From NCBI RefSeq assembly GCF_014649955.1, contig NZ_BMUA01000031.1, forward strand, positions 20,200 through 84,199: a stretch of DNA of 64,000 nucleotides, read 5' to 3'. Position numbers and translations under genes: made by a program. Under the pieces are notes generated by a model. It did not search any database. It was given only the letters and a program-made list of their open reading frames with translations, and had not been told where the DNA came from. The stretch comes from Streptomyces violascens (GTDB taxonomy: Bacteria > Actinomycetota > Actinomycetes > Streptomycetales > Streptomycetaceae). Below, in pieces: positions 1-8,060 of the stretch. How positions within the stretch are numbered: the first letter of the stretch is position 1; every line of letters begins with the position of its first letter.

Positions 1-1
1 G

Positions 2-691
2 AGCGTGCGCGCCGCGACCGGAACGGCGAAGGAGAGCGTGCTGCACGCCGCGGAAGTGGTGGCGCCCTACGCCGACTCGGCCAGGCAGCAGGCCGCACAG
101 TATGCCCAGCACTACGCCCAGGAGGCGCGCGTACGTGTCGCGCCGAAGGTGTCGAAGGCAGCGGCGCAGGCCCGCACCCAGGCCCGGCAGCAGTACGACG
201 TCCACCTCGCGCCGCGCGTCCCGTCCAGGGTGGACGAGGTGGCCCACCAGGCGGCGGAGCGCTCGCGCCGGGCCGCCCGGCAGGCCGCCGACTACGCCGC
301 CCCGCGCGTGGAACAGGCGGTCGCCGCCGCCCAGCCGCTGCGCGAGGAGGCCATGGCACGCTCGGCGGCGGCGCTTGCCGCGCTGCGCGGGCAGGTGACG
401 ACGCAGGAGATCGAGAAGCTCGCGCGCCGGCACCAGCGCCGGGCCAGGGCCGCCCGCGCCTGCAAGGGCCTCGTGATCCTCGGCATCCTCGCGGGCGGCA
501 CGTTCGCCGCGTGGCGCTGGTGGGACAAGCAGGCCAACCCGGACTGGCTGGTCGAGCCCCCGGAGCCGACCGAGGTCACCGACCGCCCCCCGCTCACCTC
601 CGTGGACGGCAGCACGACCGACGCCCTCGACCCCGAGGTCCAGGCCAAACAGGCCGCGGAAGAGGCGGCTGAGCGGGACGAGCGGCGCTGA
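2..691 (+). CDS. DUF5324-type membrane-anchored protein, 5'-truncated
   Basis: About 229 codons are open from the window edge. The first in-frame GTG at position 5 lies in what looks like the middle of the usual N-terminal segment of this Streptomyces family, so the true start is outside the window. Visible are about 150 residues rich in Ala, Gln and Arg with helical heptad-like spacing (repeated RVAPKV and HLAPRV blocks), then one hydrophobic segment (GLVILGILAGGTFAAW) followed by WRWWDKQ, and an acidic Pro/Glu-rich tail. This looks like a cytoplasmic coiled region anchored by a single C-terminal membrane helix. The family is conserved in streptomycetes and its function is unknown. It ends just before a stem-loop shared with the convergent dehydrogenase remnant. 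Confidence 0.75.
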   Translation, partial: SVRAATGTAKESVLHAAEVVAPYADSARQQAAQYAQHYAQEARVRVAPKVSKAAAQARTQARQQYDVHLAPRVPSRVDEVAHQAAERSRRAARQAADYAAPRVEQAVAAAQPLREEAMARSAAALAALRGQVTTQEIEKLARRHQRRARAARACKGLVILGILAGGTFAAWRWWDKQANPDWLVEPPEPTEVTDRPPLTSVDGSTTDALDPEVQAKQAAEEAAERDERR

Positions 692-720
692 CGAGCGGCG
701 TTAGGCAACCGCACAGCCCC

Positions 721-758
721 CGGGTGTCCGGCGGTCCCCTGAGACCGGCGGACACCCG
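721..758. terminator. bidirectional terminator-like stem-loop
   Basis: Inverted repeat 721-736 / 743-758 (16 bp arms with one mismatch, 6-nt loop). It lies between the convergent ends of the DUF5324 gene and the dehydrogenase remnant, so it can serve both strands. No strong T-run is visible, which is usual in streptomycetes. Confidence 0.6.
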
Positions 759-764
759 TCGCTG

Positions 765-1744
765 TCAAGGGACGGCGACGGCCTCGTTCGGGGGAACCTC
801 GCCGCGGGCGACCGCGAGCAGGTTCGCCACGGCCATGTCCGCCATCCTGCCGATCGCGTGCGTACTGAGATAGGCGCTGTGCGGCGTCACGAGGAGGCGC
901 TCGGGCACGAAGGCGAGCAGACCGTGGGGGTCGTCGGCAGGGTCCGGGGTGGGCTCGATGTAGTAGCCGTCGATGGCGGCCCCGGCGATCCACCGCTCGG
1001 CGAGCGCCGTCCGCAGGGCGACCGGATCGAGCAGTTCCGCCGCGAGACGTTCACCAGGAAGCCGTCCGGGCCGAGCGCCCGCAACTGCTCGGCGCCCACG
1101 ACCGCGTCGTTCCCGCCCGGCTCGTACGCGAAGTTCAGGGACACCACGTCGGCGGCCGCGAACAGCTCGTCGAGGGAGCCGACGGCCCGGTAGGGGAGGG
1201 CGTCGAACTCGGGGCGGCGGCTGCGGTTCCAGTACACGATCTCGGTGCCGAACGCGGCGTGTGCCATGCGGGCGAGCTCGCGCCCGATGTGCCCCAGGCC
1301 CGCGATCCCCAGCCGGACGCTGCCGAGCGAGGGAGTGGCCCGCTCGCTCCAGCGGCCGGCGGCGACCCCGTCGACGGTCCGGGTGATCGAGCGGACCAGA
1401 TCGAGGGTCTGGGCAAGCGCGAATTCCGCGACGGCGAAGGCGTTGGCGTGCGGGGTATAGGTGAACCTGACCGGCGACGGGCCGTCGGGGATTTCCATGA
1501 AGGTCTTGAATCCAGTGCCCATGAAACAGGCGACCTCAAGACCGGGGAGCTGCTCCCAGGCCTTCGCCGACATGCGTTCCGACCCGCCGAGCACATATCC
1601 CCAGGCGCCTCTCAGGGCTTCTATCACCCCGGCTTCGTCCAGGTCTCCGGGAATGGTTTCGACGGTCAGTCCGCCGGCTTCGAGTGCGTGCCGCGCGGAC
1701 CGGGGAAACGTCGCGCCGCTCACGACCACTCTGCGACCGCTCAT
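765..1744 (-). pseudogene. D-2-hydroxyacid dehydrogenase (NAD-binding), frameshifted
   Basis: From ATG 1744 (with GAGGAG upstream) the reading frame gives a typical D-isomer-specific 2-hydroxyacid dehydrogenase: N-terminal substrate domain, then the Rossmann fingerprint GLGHIGRELARMAHAAFG, then GFLVNVSR containing the catalytic-Arg region. After that Arg, around 1038-1042, the frame is lost and runs as junk to 887. In the neighbouring frame the protein continues perfectly (ELLDPVALRTALAERW, GAAIDGYYIEP, and LLVTPHSAYLS with the catalytic-His region) to a TGA at 765-767. One base appears to be missing in a G/C run. Both halves keep normal codon use, so the lesion is recent or a sequencing error. 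It is the last gene of the seven-gene island operon, 18 bp after the flavin reductase. If intact it would interconvert a 2-keto acid and a D-2-hydroxy acid; the substrate is unknown. Confidence 0.8.
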
Positions 1745-1762
1745 GGTCAGCTCCTCATGTTC

Positions 1763-2287
1763 TCAACTCGCTGTGGAAAAGCCCCGCCGGTACCAGAGGA
1801 GGGGTTTGTCCGTGCCCTCTGCCACCAGGCCGGTCAGCTTGCCTATCACCAAGTGGTGGTCGCCGACCGGGACATGGCGTATCCGGGTACATCGGAATGC
1901 CGCGTTCGCTCCCGTCAGATACGGCAGCTCGGTTCCGGGCCAGGTGTCGAAGGCGAGGCCCTGAAATCGGTCGGCGCCGTGTTCGGCGAATGCGGTGGCC
2001 ACGCCGCGGTGCTGTTCACCGAGTACGTTGACGATGAATTCGCCCGCGCCGAGCAGCGCCTCGCGGCAGCTCGACCCGTTCGAGAGGCCGACAAGGACGA
2101 GCGGCGGGTCGAGCGAGACGGAGGTCACCGAGCTCGCCGTGAAGCCGCGCCGGCGCCCCTGCCCGTCCCGGGTGGTGACGACGGTCAGCGGCGCGGCCAG
2201 GTGCGACATCGCCTCGCGGAACGTCTCGCCGTCCACCGCGACGGGCGGCCCCGGCGGGGAAAGCGCAATTTTGGTCCGAGCGCTCAT
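1763..2287 (-). CDS. flavin reductase domain protein (reduced-FMN supplier)
   Basis: A protein of 174 residues with the FMN-binding split-barrel of the HpaC/flavin reductase family. Visible features are FREAMSHLAAPLTVVTTRDGQ, GFTASSVTSVSLDPPLVLVG near residues 45-65, a mid-protein AGEFIVNVLG segment, and the C-terminal VGDHHLVIGKLTGL containing the family's conserved His region. The start ATG overlaps the stop of the MFS gene by four bases (ATGA, 2284-2287) and has a purine-rich site upstream. Such enzymes reduce FMN or FAD with NAD(P)H and hand it to a partner monooxygenase. The LLM monooxygenase two genes upstream is the obvious partner, so together they probably form a two-component flavin-dependent oxygenase. 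The substrate cannot be inferred. Confidence 0.88.
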   Translation of the reverse strand: MSARTKIALSPPGPPVAVDGETFREAMSHLAAPLTVVTTRDGQGRRRGFTASSVTSVSLDPPLVLVGLSNGSSCREALLGAGEFIVNVLGEQHRGVATAFAEHGADRFQGLAFDTWPGTELPYLTGANAAFRCTRIRHVPVGDHHLVIGKLTGLVAEGTDKPLLWYRRGFSTAS

Positions 2288-3654
2288 GAACTCCCTCTCT
2301 CCGTAAGGTTTTCCAGGCTCCCCTGGGTTTCCAGGATGTCCGTACGGGTTTCTGTACGGGGTTCTTGGCGGAGTCGCTCGATGCGTTCTTCGCAGGCTTC
2401 CTCGCGAGTCTCGGAACCGGCTTCCTCGCGGGCCTGGATTTCGGCGAGCGCCCGCTCGAATCCCCGTATCGTCAGCGGCAGGAACACCACTCCGAAGATC
2501 ACGAGCAGAGCGGTGAGAACCACGACCAGGCCCTGCGGGCCCGCGGTTCCCACGACCGTCGCGATCAGAATGCCGCCGATCGGGAAGGAAAGGTCGTTGA
2601 TGATGAAGAACGACCCCATGACCTTTCCCAGATGCTCCCTCGGAATGACCTTCACACGCTGGGTCCGGTTGAACACATTGAAATACGCGTCGCCCACCAG
2701 CATCACCACGAAGGCGACCGCGTAGACCGCGAACGACGAGGCAAGGCCGAGCAGGAGCAGGGCGCCGCACACCACCGTGAAGCCGATCACCCCGAGCATG
2801 CCGACCTCGAATCTCCTCAGCAGCAGAGGCGTGATCAGCAGATTGACCAGGCCCATGACGCCGACGCACATATTGAGCAGTGCGAACGAGGAATCCGGCG
2901 CCTTGAACACACCGGTGATCACAGCGGCATTCGCCGCGAGGACGGTCGAGACGACCAGGTTGATCGAGAAGTTGAAGCAGGCAAGCAGCAGTACGGGCCG
3001 GTTCCCGGTCAACAGCCGCCAGCCGAGCCGGAGTTCGGTGACGGCCTCCCGCGCGCTCCCCCCGCCCGCCCCGCCCTTCTCCGGCCCCCGGTGCGGCAGC
3101 GGCAGCCAGCAGGCCCCGGCCAGGGCGAACATCGCCGCCGCGAGAACGAGCAGCCAGACCTTGCCGAGGACGAGGACGGAGACCATCGCGAGGCCGGGGC
3201 CGAGAGCCATGGAGAGCAGCTCCATGTTCTGCACGACCGACTGCGTCCTCGCGAGGTCCTCGCCCTCGGCGACCTGCGGGACGACCTTCTCGACCGCCAT
3301 GTGCACGGGAGCCATCAGAATGGAGAGCAGGGCCCCGTTCGCCATCAGGACGGCGGTCGACCAGGACGGCGTCACCAGGCACAGCACCGCGACGAGCCCG
3401 AGGGCGCCGGCCCGGGCGAGATTGGCGCGCCGGAAGAGCCGGACCCCGCCGTCACGGTCCGCGAGGAGCCCGGCCAACGGGAAGGCGACCAGATTGGGAA
3501 GCCATTCGAGCGCATAGGCGATGCCGAGCGTCGAGACCTCTTCGGTGTCCTGGAACAGGATCAACGGCACGGCGAACAGGACCAGTTGCTGAGCCATCAG
3601 ACCGGTCAGGACACCACCGGCGAACAGGGTCCGCCGCGTCCGGGGGCGCGCCAT
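2284..3654 (-). CDS. MFS transporter of the accessory island
   Basis: A protein of 456 residues with about 12 hydrophobic segments and the major-facilitator layout. ATG 3654 is chosen because it overlaps the LLM gene stop (ATGA, 3652-3656); an open frame further upstream is only the shadow of that gene. The short loop LLADRDGG after helix 2 corresponds to the MFS motif-A region. The C-terminal tail of about 55 residues is charged (Glu/Arg-rich, with an ETRTDILETQGSLENL stretch) and cytoplasmic. The gene is translationally coupled on both sides, to the oxygenase and to the flavin reductase. That makes it most likely the exporter or self-resistance pump for the product of this operon. Direction and substrate are inference. 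Confidence 0.88.
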   Translation of the reverse strand: MARPRTRRTLFAGGVLTGLMAQQLVLFAVPLILFQDTEEVSTLGIAYALEWLPNLVAFPLAGLLADRDGGVRLFRRANLARAGALGLVAVLCLVTPSWSTAVLMANGALLSILMAPVHMAVEKVVPQVAEGEDLARTQSVVQNMELLSMALGPGLAMVSVLVLGKVWLLVLAAAMFALAGACWLPLPHRGPEKGGAGGGSAREAVTELRLGWRLLTGNRPVLLLACFNFSINLVVSTVLAANAAVITGVFKAPDSSFALLNMCVGVMGLVNLLITPLLLRRFEVGMLGVIGFTVVCGALLLLGLASSFAVYAVAFVVMLVGDAYFNVFNRTQRVKVIPREHLGKVMGSFFIINDLSFPIGGILIATVVGTAGPQGLVVVLTALLVIFGVVFLPLTIRGFERALAEIQAREEAGSETREEACEERIERLRQEPRTETRTDILETQGSLENLTERGSS

Positions 3655-4751
3655 CAGCCGGTCGGCATGGACGCGCCGGCGGCCGGACTCGACGCCGCCT
3701 CCTTCTCCTCCAGCTCGCGCACCAGTGGCAGCACGCGGGTGAAGAAGTTCCGCATCTCGTCTCGGGCCGGCCAGCCCGAGAAGATGAACTCGCCGATACC
3801 GGCGGCCTTGTACTCCATGAGGTACGCGGCGACCTCCGCGTGGCTGCCGACCAGGCAGAGCGCCGGCCCGCCGCGATAGGCGACGGCGCCGGAATACAGA
3901 ACCTGCGACATCCAGCCGTGGCCCGCCTCGTCCGCGAGGCGGAAGGAGTTGTGCACGGCCTGGGAGTCGGCGGTCGCGACGAAGTCGGCGACCCACTTCT
4001 TGCGTTCCTCGGTGGCGCCGCTCATCACCTCGGCGAGTTCCGCGAGCGCCTCTTCGCGGGTGTCCCGGGTCAGCACCTGCATGCGCAGGCCGACACGGCC
4101 GCCCTGGGCGAGCACCGGCGCCGCCGACTTCGCGATCTCCTCGGGGGTGTCCGCGTACCGGAACCAGACGTCACCGTGGCGCACCGCGGTCCGCTGGGCG
4201 ACCCCGGAGGCGCCGCTGATGAGGATCTCGGGCCGGCCGCCTCCGTGGTAGCCGAGGCTCAGCTGGGCGTCCTTGAGCCGGTAGTGACTCCCCTCGTACG
4301 TCAGCGGGGTCTCACCGCGCCAGAAGGCGTGCAGGATCTCCAGGAACTCGTTCGCGCGCTCATAGCGGGCGTCGTGCGCCAGGAAGTCACCGTAGTAGGC
4401 CTGCTCGGCCGGGGAGATGCCCGCGATGACATTGAGCGAGATCCGGCCCTCGGACATCCACGAGAAGGTGTTGACGACCTGCGTGAACAGGGTCGGCGAC
4501 AGCAGACCCGGGCGGTAGGCCAGGATGAACTTGAGCCGCCGTGTCTCGCGCATGAAGACGCCGATGATCGGCAGCGGGTCGGGCAGGTCGAAGCTCTGGG
4601 CCATCAGCAGCGAGTCGACCCCGAGCTCGTCGGCCTCGCGGGTGAACTCGATGGCGCCGTCCAGGTCGAGCACGTCGGACGCGTACTGCTGTGTGGACTT
4701 CTTCTGGCCGTCGTCCAGTGCCGAGCCCCAGTGAAACCTCAACTGACTCAT
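3654..4751 (-). CDS. LLM-class FMN-dependent monooxygenase (SsuD-like)
   Basis: A protein of 365 residues with the bacterial-luciferase-like TIM-barrel. Recognisable are the N-terminal MSQLRFHWGS strand, LGVDSLLMAQSFDLPDPLPIIG, LKFILAYRPGLLSPTLFTQ, the WMSEGRISLNVIAGISPAEQ segment (typical of alkanesulfonate-monooxygenase relatives), and GGRPEILISGASGVAQ. ATG 4751 has AAGGA seven bases upstream. Enzymes of this class use FMNH2 and O2 to oxidise C-S, C-N or C-H positions, or to desulfonate. FMNH2 would come from the flavin reductase encoded downstream. It sits 55 bp after the first ATP-grasp gene and is coupled to the exporter. A plain sulfonate-scavenging role is possible, but no ssuABC-type transporter is present, and the ATP-grasp neighbours favour a biosynthetic role. 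Confidence 0.88.
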   Translation of the reverse strand: MSQLRFHWGSALDDGQKKSTQQYASDVLDLDGAIEFTREADELGVDSLLMAQSFDLPDPLPIIGVFMRETRRLKFILAYRPGLLSPTLFTQVVNTFSWMSEGRISLNVIAGISPAEQAYYGDFLAHDARYERANEFLEILHAFWRGETPLTYEGSHYRLKDAQLSLGYHGGGRPEILISGASGVAQRTAVRHGDVWFRYADTPEEIAKSAAPVLAQGGRVGLRMQVLTRDTREEALAELAEVMSGATEERKKWVADFVATADSQAVHNSFRLADEAGHGWMSQVLYSGAVAYRGGPALCLVGSHAEVAAYLMEYKAAGIGEFIFSGWPARDEMRNFFTRVLPLVRELEEKEAASSPAAGASMPTG

Positions 4752-4806
4752 GTCGCGTCCTTAGCTGTCATCCGGTTGCCAAACACCGTTCGTCTCCGAT
4801 TCCCGC

Positions 4807-6108
4807 TCAGCGCTCGACGGTCGCCGTGACCGGCTCGACTTCCAGGCGGTAACGGGCGATTGCCTCGCGGATGGCGCGGTGGACCGCCGCCTGGCTGCCG
4901 CCGCGGAACAGGAAGCGGCCGCCCGCGTGGTCGTAGCCGCCCTCGCCGTCGAAGACGTGCCCAGGGGCGGGCAGCGCCTCGGCGTAGACCTCGGGCACCA
5001 CGCCGGACAGCGATACGCGGTCCACGAGCCGGGCGGGCCAGGGCCTCGGCTCCGGGAAGACCAGCCACCCGCCGCTCGCCTCCACACCCTCCAACTCGCC
5101 CTCGTCACTGAGCGGTTCGAGGCCGAGGGTGGTGCGGAAGGCCTCGCCGAACAGGTCGATGCCGTACAGGTCGCGGTGGAGGAACGGCACCCCGGCCCCG
5201 CCCGGCCGCAGGCCGACCTCCAGGAACACCGGCTCCCCCGCCGGGGTGACGATCAGCTCCAGGTGGAAGGGTCCGTCCCACAGCTCCAGGGCGTCCAGGC
5301 AGTCATGGGCGAACCCGGCGAGCTCGGTGCGCAGCGGCCCCGGGTCGAGCAGCACCGAGCCGAGCGGGGTGCCGCGCGCGAAGTCCAAGCAGGTGTTGAC
5401 GTACTCCGAGACCGTCACGAAGTGGTACCGGCCGCCCAGGCGGATGCCGTCGACATGGTGGATGCGCCCCTCGACGTACTCCTCCGCCTCGTACTCCTCG
5501 CCCACGAGTTCCGTGAGCGCCCCGGTGAGTTCGGACTCGGTGCGGATCAGCCGCACCCCGCGCGAGGCGGCGCCGTCGCGGGGCTTGAGGACCAGCGGCA
5601 GGCCGAGCTGCGCGACGAGCTGCGGCGCGGTGGTGTCCGCGCCGACCTCCAGATGGCGCGGGACGCGTACGCCCGCGAGGTCGACCCACTTCTTCATGAC
5701 GGTCTTGTCGCGGAAGCGCCGGACGTAGTCCGTGTTCCAGCCGGGCACGTCCAGGGCCGCGCGCAGCCGGGCCGCGGTGAGCAGGTCGAATTCGGACACC
5801 CCGACGATCCCCGCGACCGGGCCGTGTTCCTCGGCGATGCGGCGGGCCGGGCCGAGCAGCGTGTCGTAGTCGAGGTCCGGCACCACCACGGTCGCGACCG
5901 CCGAGTCCTGTGCGAGCGGGGCGAGCCCGTCCTCGGTGGTGAGGTGGGCCAGGCGGTGGGTGCCGTCGGGAACGAAGCGGTGGTACTCGCCGAATTCGTC
6001 GTCGAAGCGGTTGATGACCAGAATCAGCGGGAGGGAATCGGCCGGGGTGGAATCGGTTGCGGCGGGATCGGTTTCGGCAGAATCGGTTGCGGCGGCCGTG
6101 CTAGTCAA
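4807..6108 (-). CDS. ATP-grasp ligase A of the accessory island
   Basis: A protein of 433 residues with a full ATP-grasp architecture: an N-terminal alpha/beta domain starting LPLILVINRFDDEFGEY, the central FRDKTVMKKWVDLAGVRVPRH block, the nucleotide-binding LPLVLKPRDGAASRGVRLI, EEYEAEEYVEGRIHHVDG, and the metal-ligand strand GPFHLELIVTPAGEPVFLEVGLRPGG. Translation most likely starts at TTG 6108: GGAG lies six bases before it, it overlaps the stop of ligase B by eight bases, and no ATG precedes residue 100. The N-terminus is a low-complexity Ala/Thr/Asp linker of about 25 residues. ATP-grasp ligases form amide bonds through acyl-phosphates; two side by side suggest assembly of an amide, dipeptide or modified amino acid. 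The substrates are unknown. Confidence 0.87.
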   Translation of the reverse strand: MTSTAAATDSAETDPAATDSTPADSLPLILVINRFDDEFGEYHRFVPDGTHRLAHLTTEDGLAPLAQDSAVATVVVPDLDYDTLLGPARRIAEEHGPVAGIVGVSEFDLLTAARLRAALDVPGWNTDYVRRFRDKTVMKKWVDLAGVRVPRHLEVGADTTAPQLVAQLGLPLVLKPRDGAASRGVRLIRTESELTGALTELVGEEYEAEEYVEGRIHHVDGIRLGGRYHFVTVSEYVNTCLDFARGTPLGSVLLDPGPLRTELAGFAHDCLDALELWDGPFHLELIVTPAGEPVFLEVGLRPGGAGVPFLHRDLYGIDLFGEAFRTTLGLEPLSDEGELEGVEASGGWLVFPEPRPWPARLVDRVSLSGVVPEVYAEALPAPGHVFDGEGGYDHAGGRFLFRGGSQAAVHRAIREAIARYRLEVEPVTATVER

Positions 6109-7357
6109 AGCTCACTCCAAGGTCGATCAGGTGTCCGAGCTCCAGGGCGTCGGCATACGAGTCCGCGGTGTACAGGGCGTGGCCGATCCGGCAGCGGAAG
6201 TCGTGGTCCGGCGGTATCTCGTCGCCCGGGCGCAGATACAGCTCGGCGTCGAGCACGTCGGGCCGGGCACGCAGCGCGTCCAGGCCGCGCGTGGTCCGGT
6301 AACGGGTGCGCCCGGGCGCGGTGAAGAAGCGGATCGCGGCGTGTTTGGCGCGCGGCGCGCCCAGAGGCACGTCCCGCGGATCGAGGCCCACATGGGCGGC
6401 CACGGCCAGGTGTGGCAGGGACACACCGGTGGCGATCTCGACGAGCTCGGGAATGTGGTCGCCGCCCATACGCGCACCGAGCTCAATGAGCACGGGCCCG
6501 TCGGCGAGCAGGCGCAGTTCGCAGTGGAAGGGGCCGACGGTGACGCCGAGGGCGGCCACGACGTCGGTGACGTAGGACTCGACGGTACGCCGCTGGGTCC
6601 CGGTCAGCTCGGCCTGGACGATGTGGCCCAGCTCCACGAAGTACGGCTCGGGGCCCAGGAGTTTGCTGGTGACGGCGACGATGGTGATCTGCCCGGCGGC
6701 CGACACGCACCCCTCGACGGACACCTCGGGCCCGTCCAGGTACTCCTCGACGAGGACCCGGCCGTCCAGGCGTCGCCCCAGGTCGAGGCGCTGGTCGTCG
6801 GCCAGGATGCGGTAGGCGGCGCGGAGTTCGGCGAGGTTGTCGGCGCGGCTCACATGAATGCTGCCGGCCGAGTCGGCTGGCTTCAGTACGCACGGGAAGC
6901 CCACGTGCCCGGCCGCCGCCTCGAGCTCGGCGGGCGATGCCGCCGGGGCGTGGCGCGGTGCGCGCAGCCCGGCGGCATCGATGCGCCGGCGCATCGAGGT
7001 CTTGTCACGGACCTGATCGACCGACTCCTCCGCGAGGCCCGCGAGCCCCAGGCCGGCCGCGATCCGGGCGACCACGGGTACGTAGAACTCGAAGCCCGGC
7101 AGGACACCGGCGAGCCCGCCCTCGGCGTGCAGCCGGGTCGCCGCCCGCAGCAGGGCGCCCTCGTCATTGGTGTCGACGGTCACGAGGGTGTCGATGTCCC
7201 CGCGCACCCGGTCGGGGAGCCGGCGGTCGGCGTCGTCGTACGAGGCGACCACCGTCTCCAGACCGAGGTCATGGGCGGCGCGCAGCAGCGCCGCCCCCGA
7301 GGACATCGGCTCGACGACCAGCACCCGGCCGCCGTGCGCGTCGCGGAGGTCGGTCAT
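6101..7357 (-). CDS. ATP-grasp ligase B of the accessory island
   Basis: A protein of 418 residues and a second, clearly different ATP-grasp ligase. Key blocks are GRVLVVEPMSSGAALLRAA (N-terminal Rossmann-like domain), VDQVRDKTSMRRRIDAAGL, VGFPCVLKPADSAGSIHVS (ATP-binding Lys), GRVLVEEYLDGPEVSVEG, and GPFHCELRLLADGPVLIELGARMGGDHIPE, the Mg-binding Glu/Asn-equivalent strand and glycine-rich turn of carbamoyl-phosphate-synthase-like amino-acid ligases. It starts at ATG 7357, one base after the stop of the diiron-enzyme gene, and its TAG stop overlaps the TTG start of ligase A. It resembles the L-amino-acid ligase / carboxylate-amine ligase type more than primary-metabolic PurK or CarB. It probably works in sequence with ligase A. 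Confidence 0.87.
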   Translation of the reverse strand: MTDLRDAHGGRVLVVEPMSSGAALLRAAHDLGLETVVASYDDADRRLPDRVRGDIDTLVTVDTNDEGALLRAATRLHAEGGLAGVLPGFEFYVPVVARIAAGLGLAGLAEESVDQVRDKTSMRRRIDAAGLRAPRHAPAASPAELEAAAGHVGFPCVLKPADSAGSIHVSRADNLAELRAAYRILADDQRLDLGRRLDGRVLVEEYLDGPEVSVEGCVSAAGQITIVAVTSKLLGPEPYFVELGHIVQAELTGTQRRTVESYVTDVVAALGVTVGPFHCELRLLADGPVLIELGARMGGDHIPELVEIATGVSLPHLAVAAHVGLDPRDVPLGAPRAKHAAIRFFTAPGRTRYRTTRGLDALRARPDVLDAELYLRPGDEIPPDHDFRCRIGHALYTADSYADALELGHLIDLGVSFD

Positions 7358-7358
7358 G

Positions 7359-8060
7359 TCAGCTGCCGACCAGTGCTGCCTCGCGGGCCCCGACCGTGGA
7401 CTCGTACAGCTCGGCGAAGTAGTCGCCGATGAGGTCGATGAAGACCGTGAGGTAGACCTCGGCCTGCTCGGGGCTGCTGAACTTCTCGACGGCGCGGGCG
7501 ACCGTGCGGAACATCAGCTCGTCGTGGTCGTGGGACTCGTCGAACGCGATGTGGGCGCGGGTGCCGTGGACGTACTCCTTTCCGAACGCGGTGGCCGCCT
7601 TCTCGGTGATGACCGGGTTGTAGCGGTCCGAGTACCACTCCACGAACCAGTCCCAGATCGTGGTGGGCGCCGGGCCCGACCGGTCGGCCTCGAGACGCAG
7701 GTAGCCCATGAGCTTGGCGGTGGAGGGGAAGACCGGGGTCGCGTTCAGCTCCTCGATGGTGAGCCCGAACTTCTCCAGATCGCGGGTGAACATGTTCTCG
7801 TGGCCGAATTCCTCGGCGAGGTATTTCGCGAGCTTCGCGGCGAGGGAGTCGTCCTGCGAGCCGACCTTGTAGAGGGCGTAGCTGTCGACCTCGTTGTTGA
7901 GCCTGATCCGCAGCACCGTCTCGGTGATGTGACGGATGTAGTAGTCGCGGTCTATCCATTCGCCCTTGTGCAGTTCACGCAGCTTGGGAACACGCTGGAA
8001 CTGCTTCTCGAGGAGTTCCTCGGCAAGTCCTTCAAGGCGCGCCCGATCGAGCTTTGACAC
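7359..8060 (-). CDS. heme-oxygenase-like diiron oxidase/oxygenase (iron-containing redox enzyme family)
   Basis: A protein of 233 residues from GTG 8060 (VSKLDRARLEGLAEELL). An open frame reaches to 8171 but that extension looks non-coding. The protein is all-helical and has the ligand pattern of heme-oxygenase-like diiron oxidases: E84xxH87 in AEEFGHENM, E141 in WFVEWYSD as the candidate second-helix Glu, and H170xxxD174xxH177 in HIAFDESHDH. Characterised relatives include UndA, BesC, SznF and CADD, which do oxidative decarboxylation, C-C fragmentation or N-oxygenation of small acids and amines. It is the first gene of the island operon, one base before ligase B. The ribosome site for GTG 8060 is weak, so the exact start is uncertain. 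The activity and substrate are unknown. Confidence 0.82.
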   Translation of the reverse strand: MSKLDRARLEGLAEELLEKQFQRVPKLRELHKGEWIDRDYYIRHITETVLRIRLNNEVDSYALYKVGSQDDSLAAKLAKYLAEEFGHENMFTRDLEKFGLTIEELNATPVFPSTAKLMGYLRLEADRSGPAPTTIWDWFVEWYSDRYNPVITEKAATAFGKEYVHGTRAHIAFDESHDHDELMFRTVARAVEKFSSPEQAEVYLTVFIDLIGDYFAELYESTVGAREAALVGS

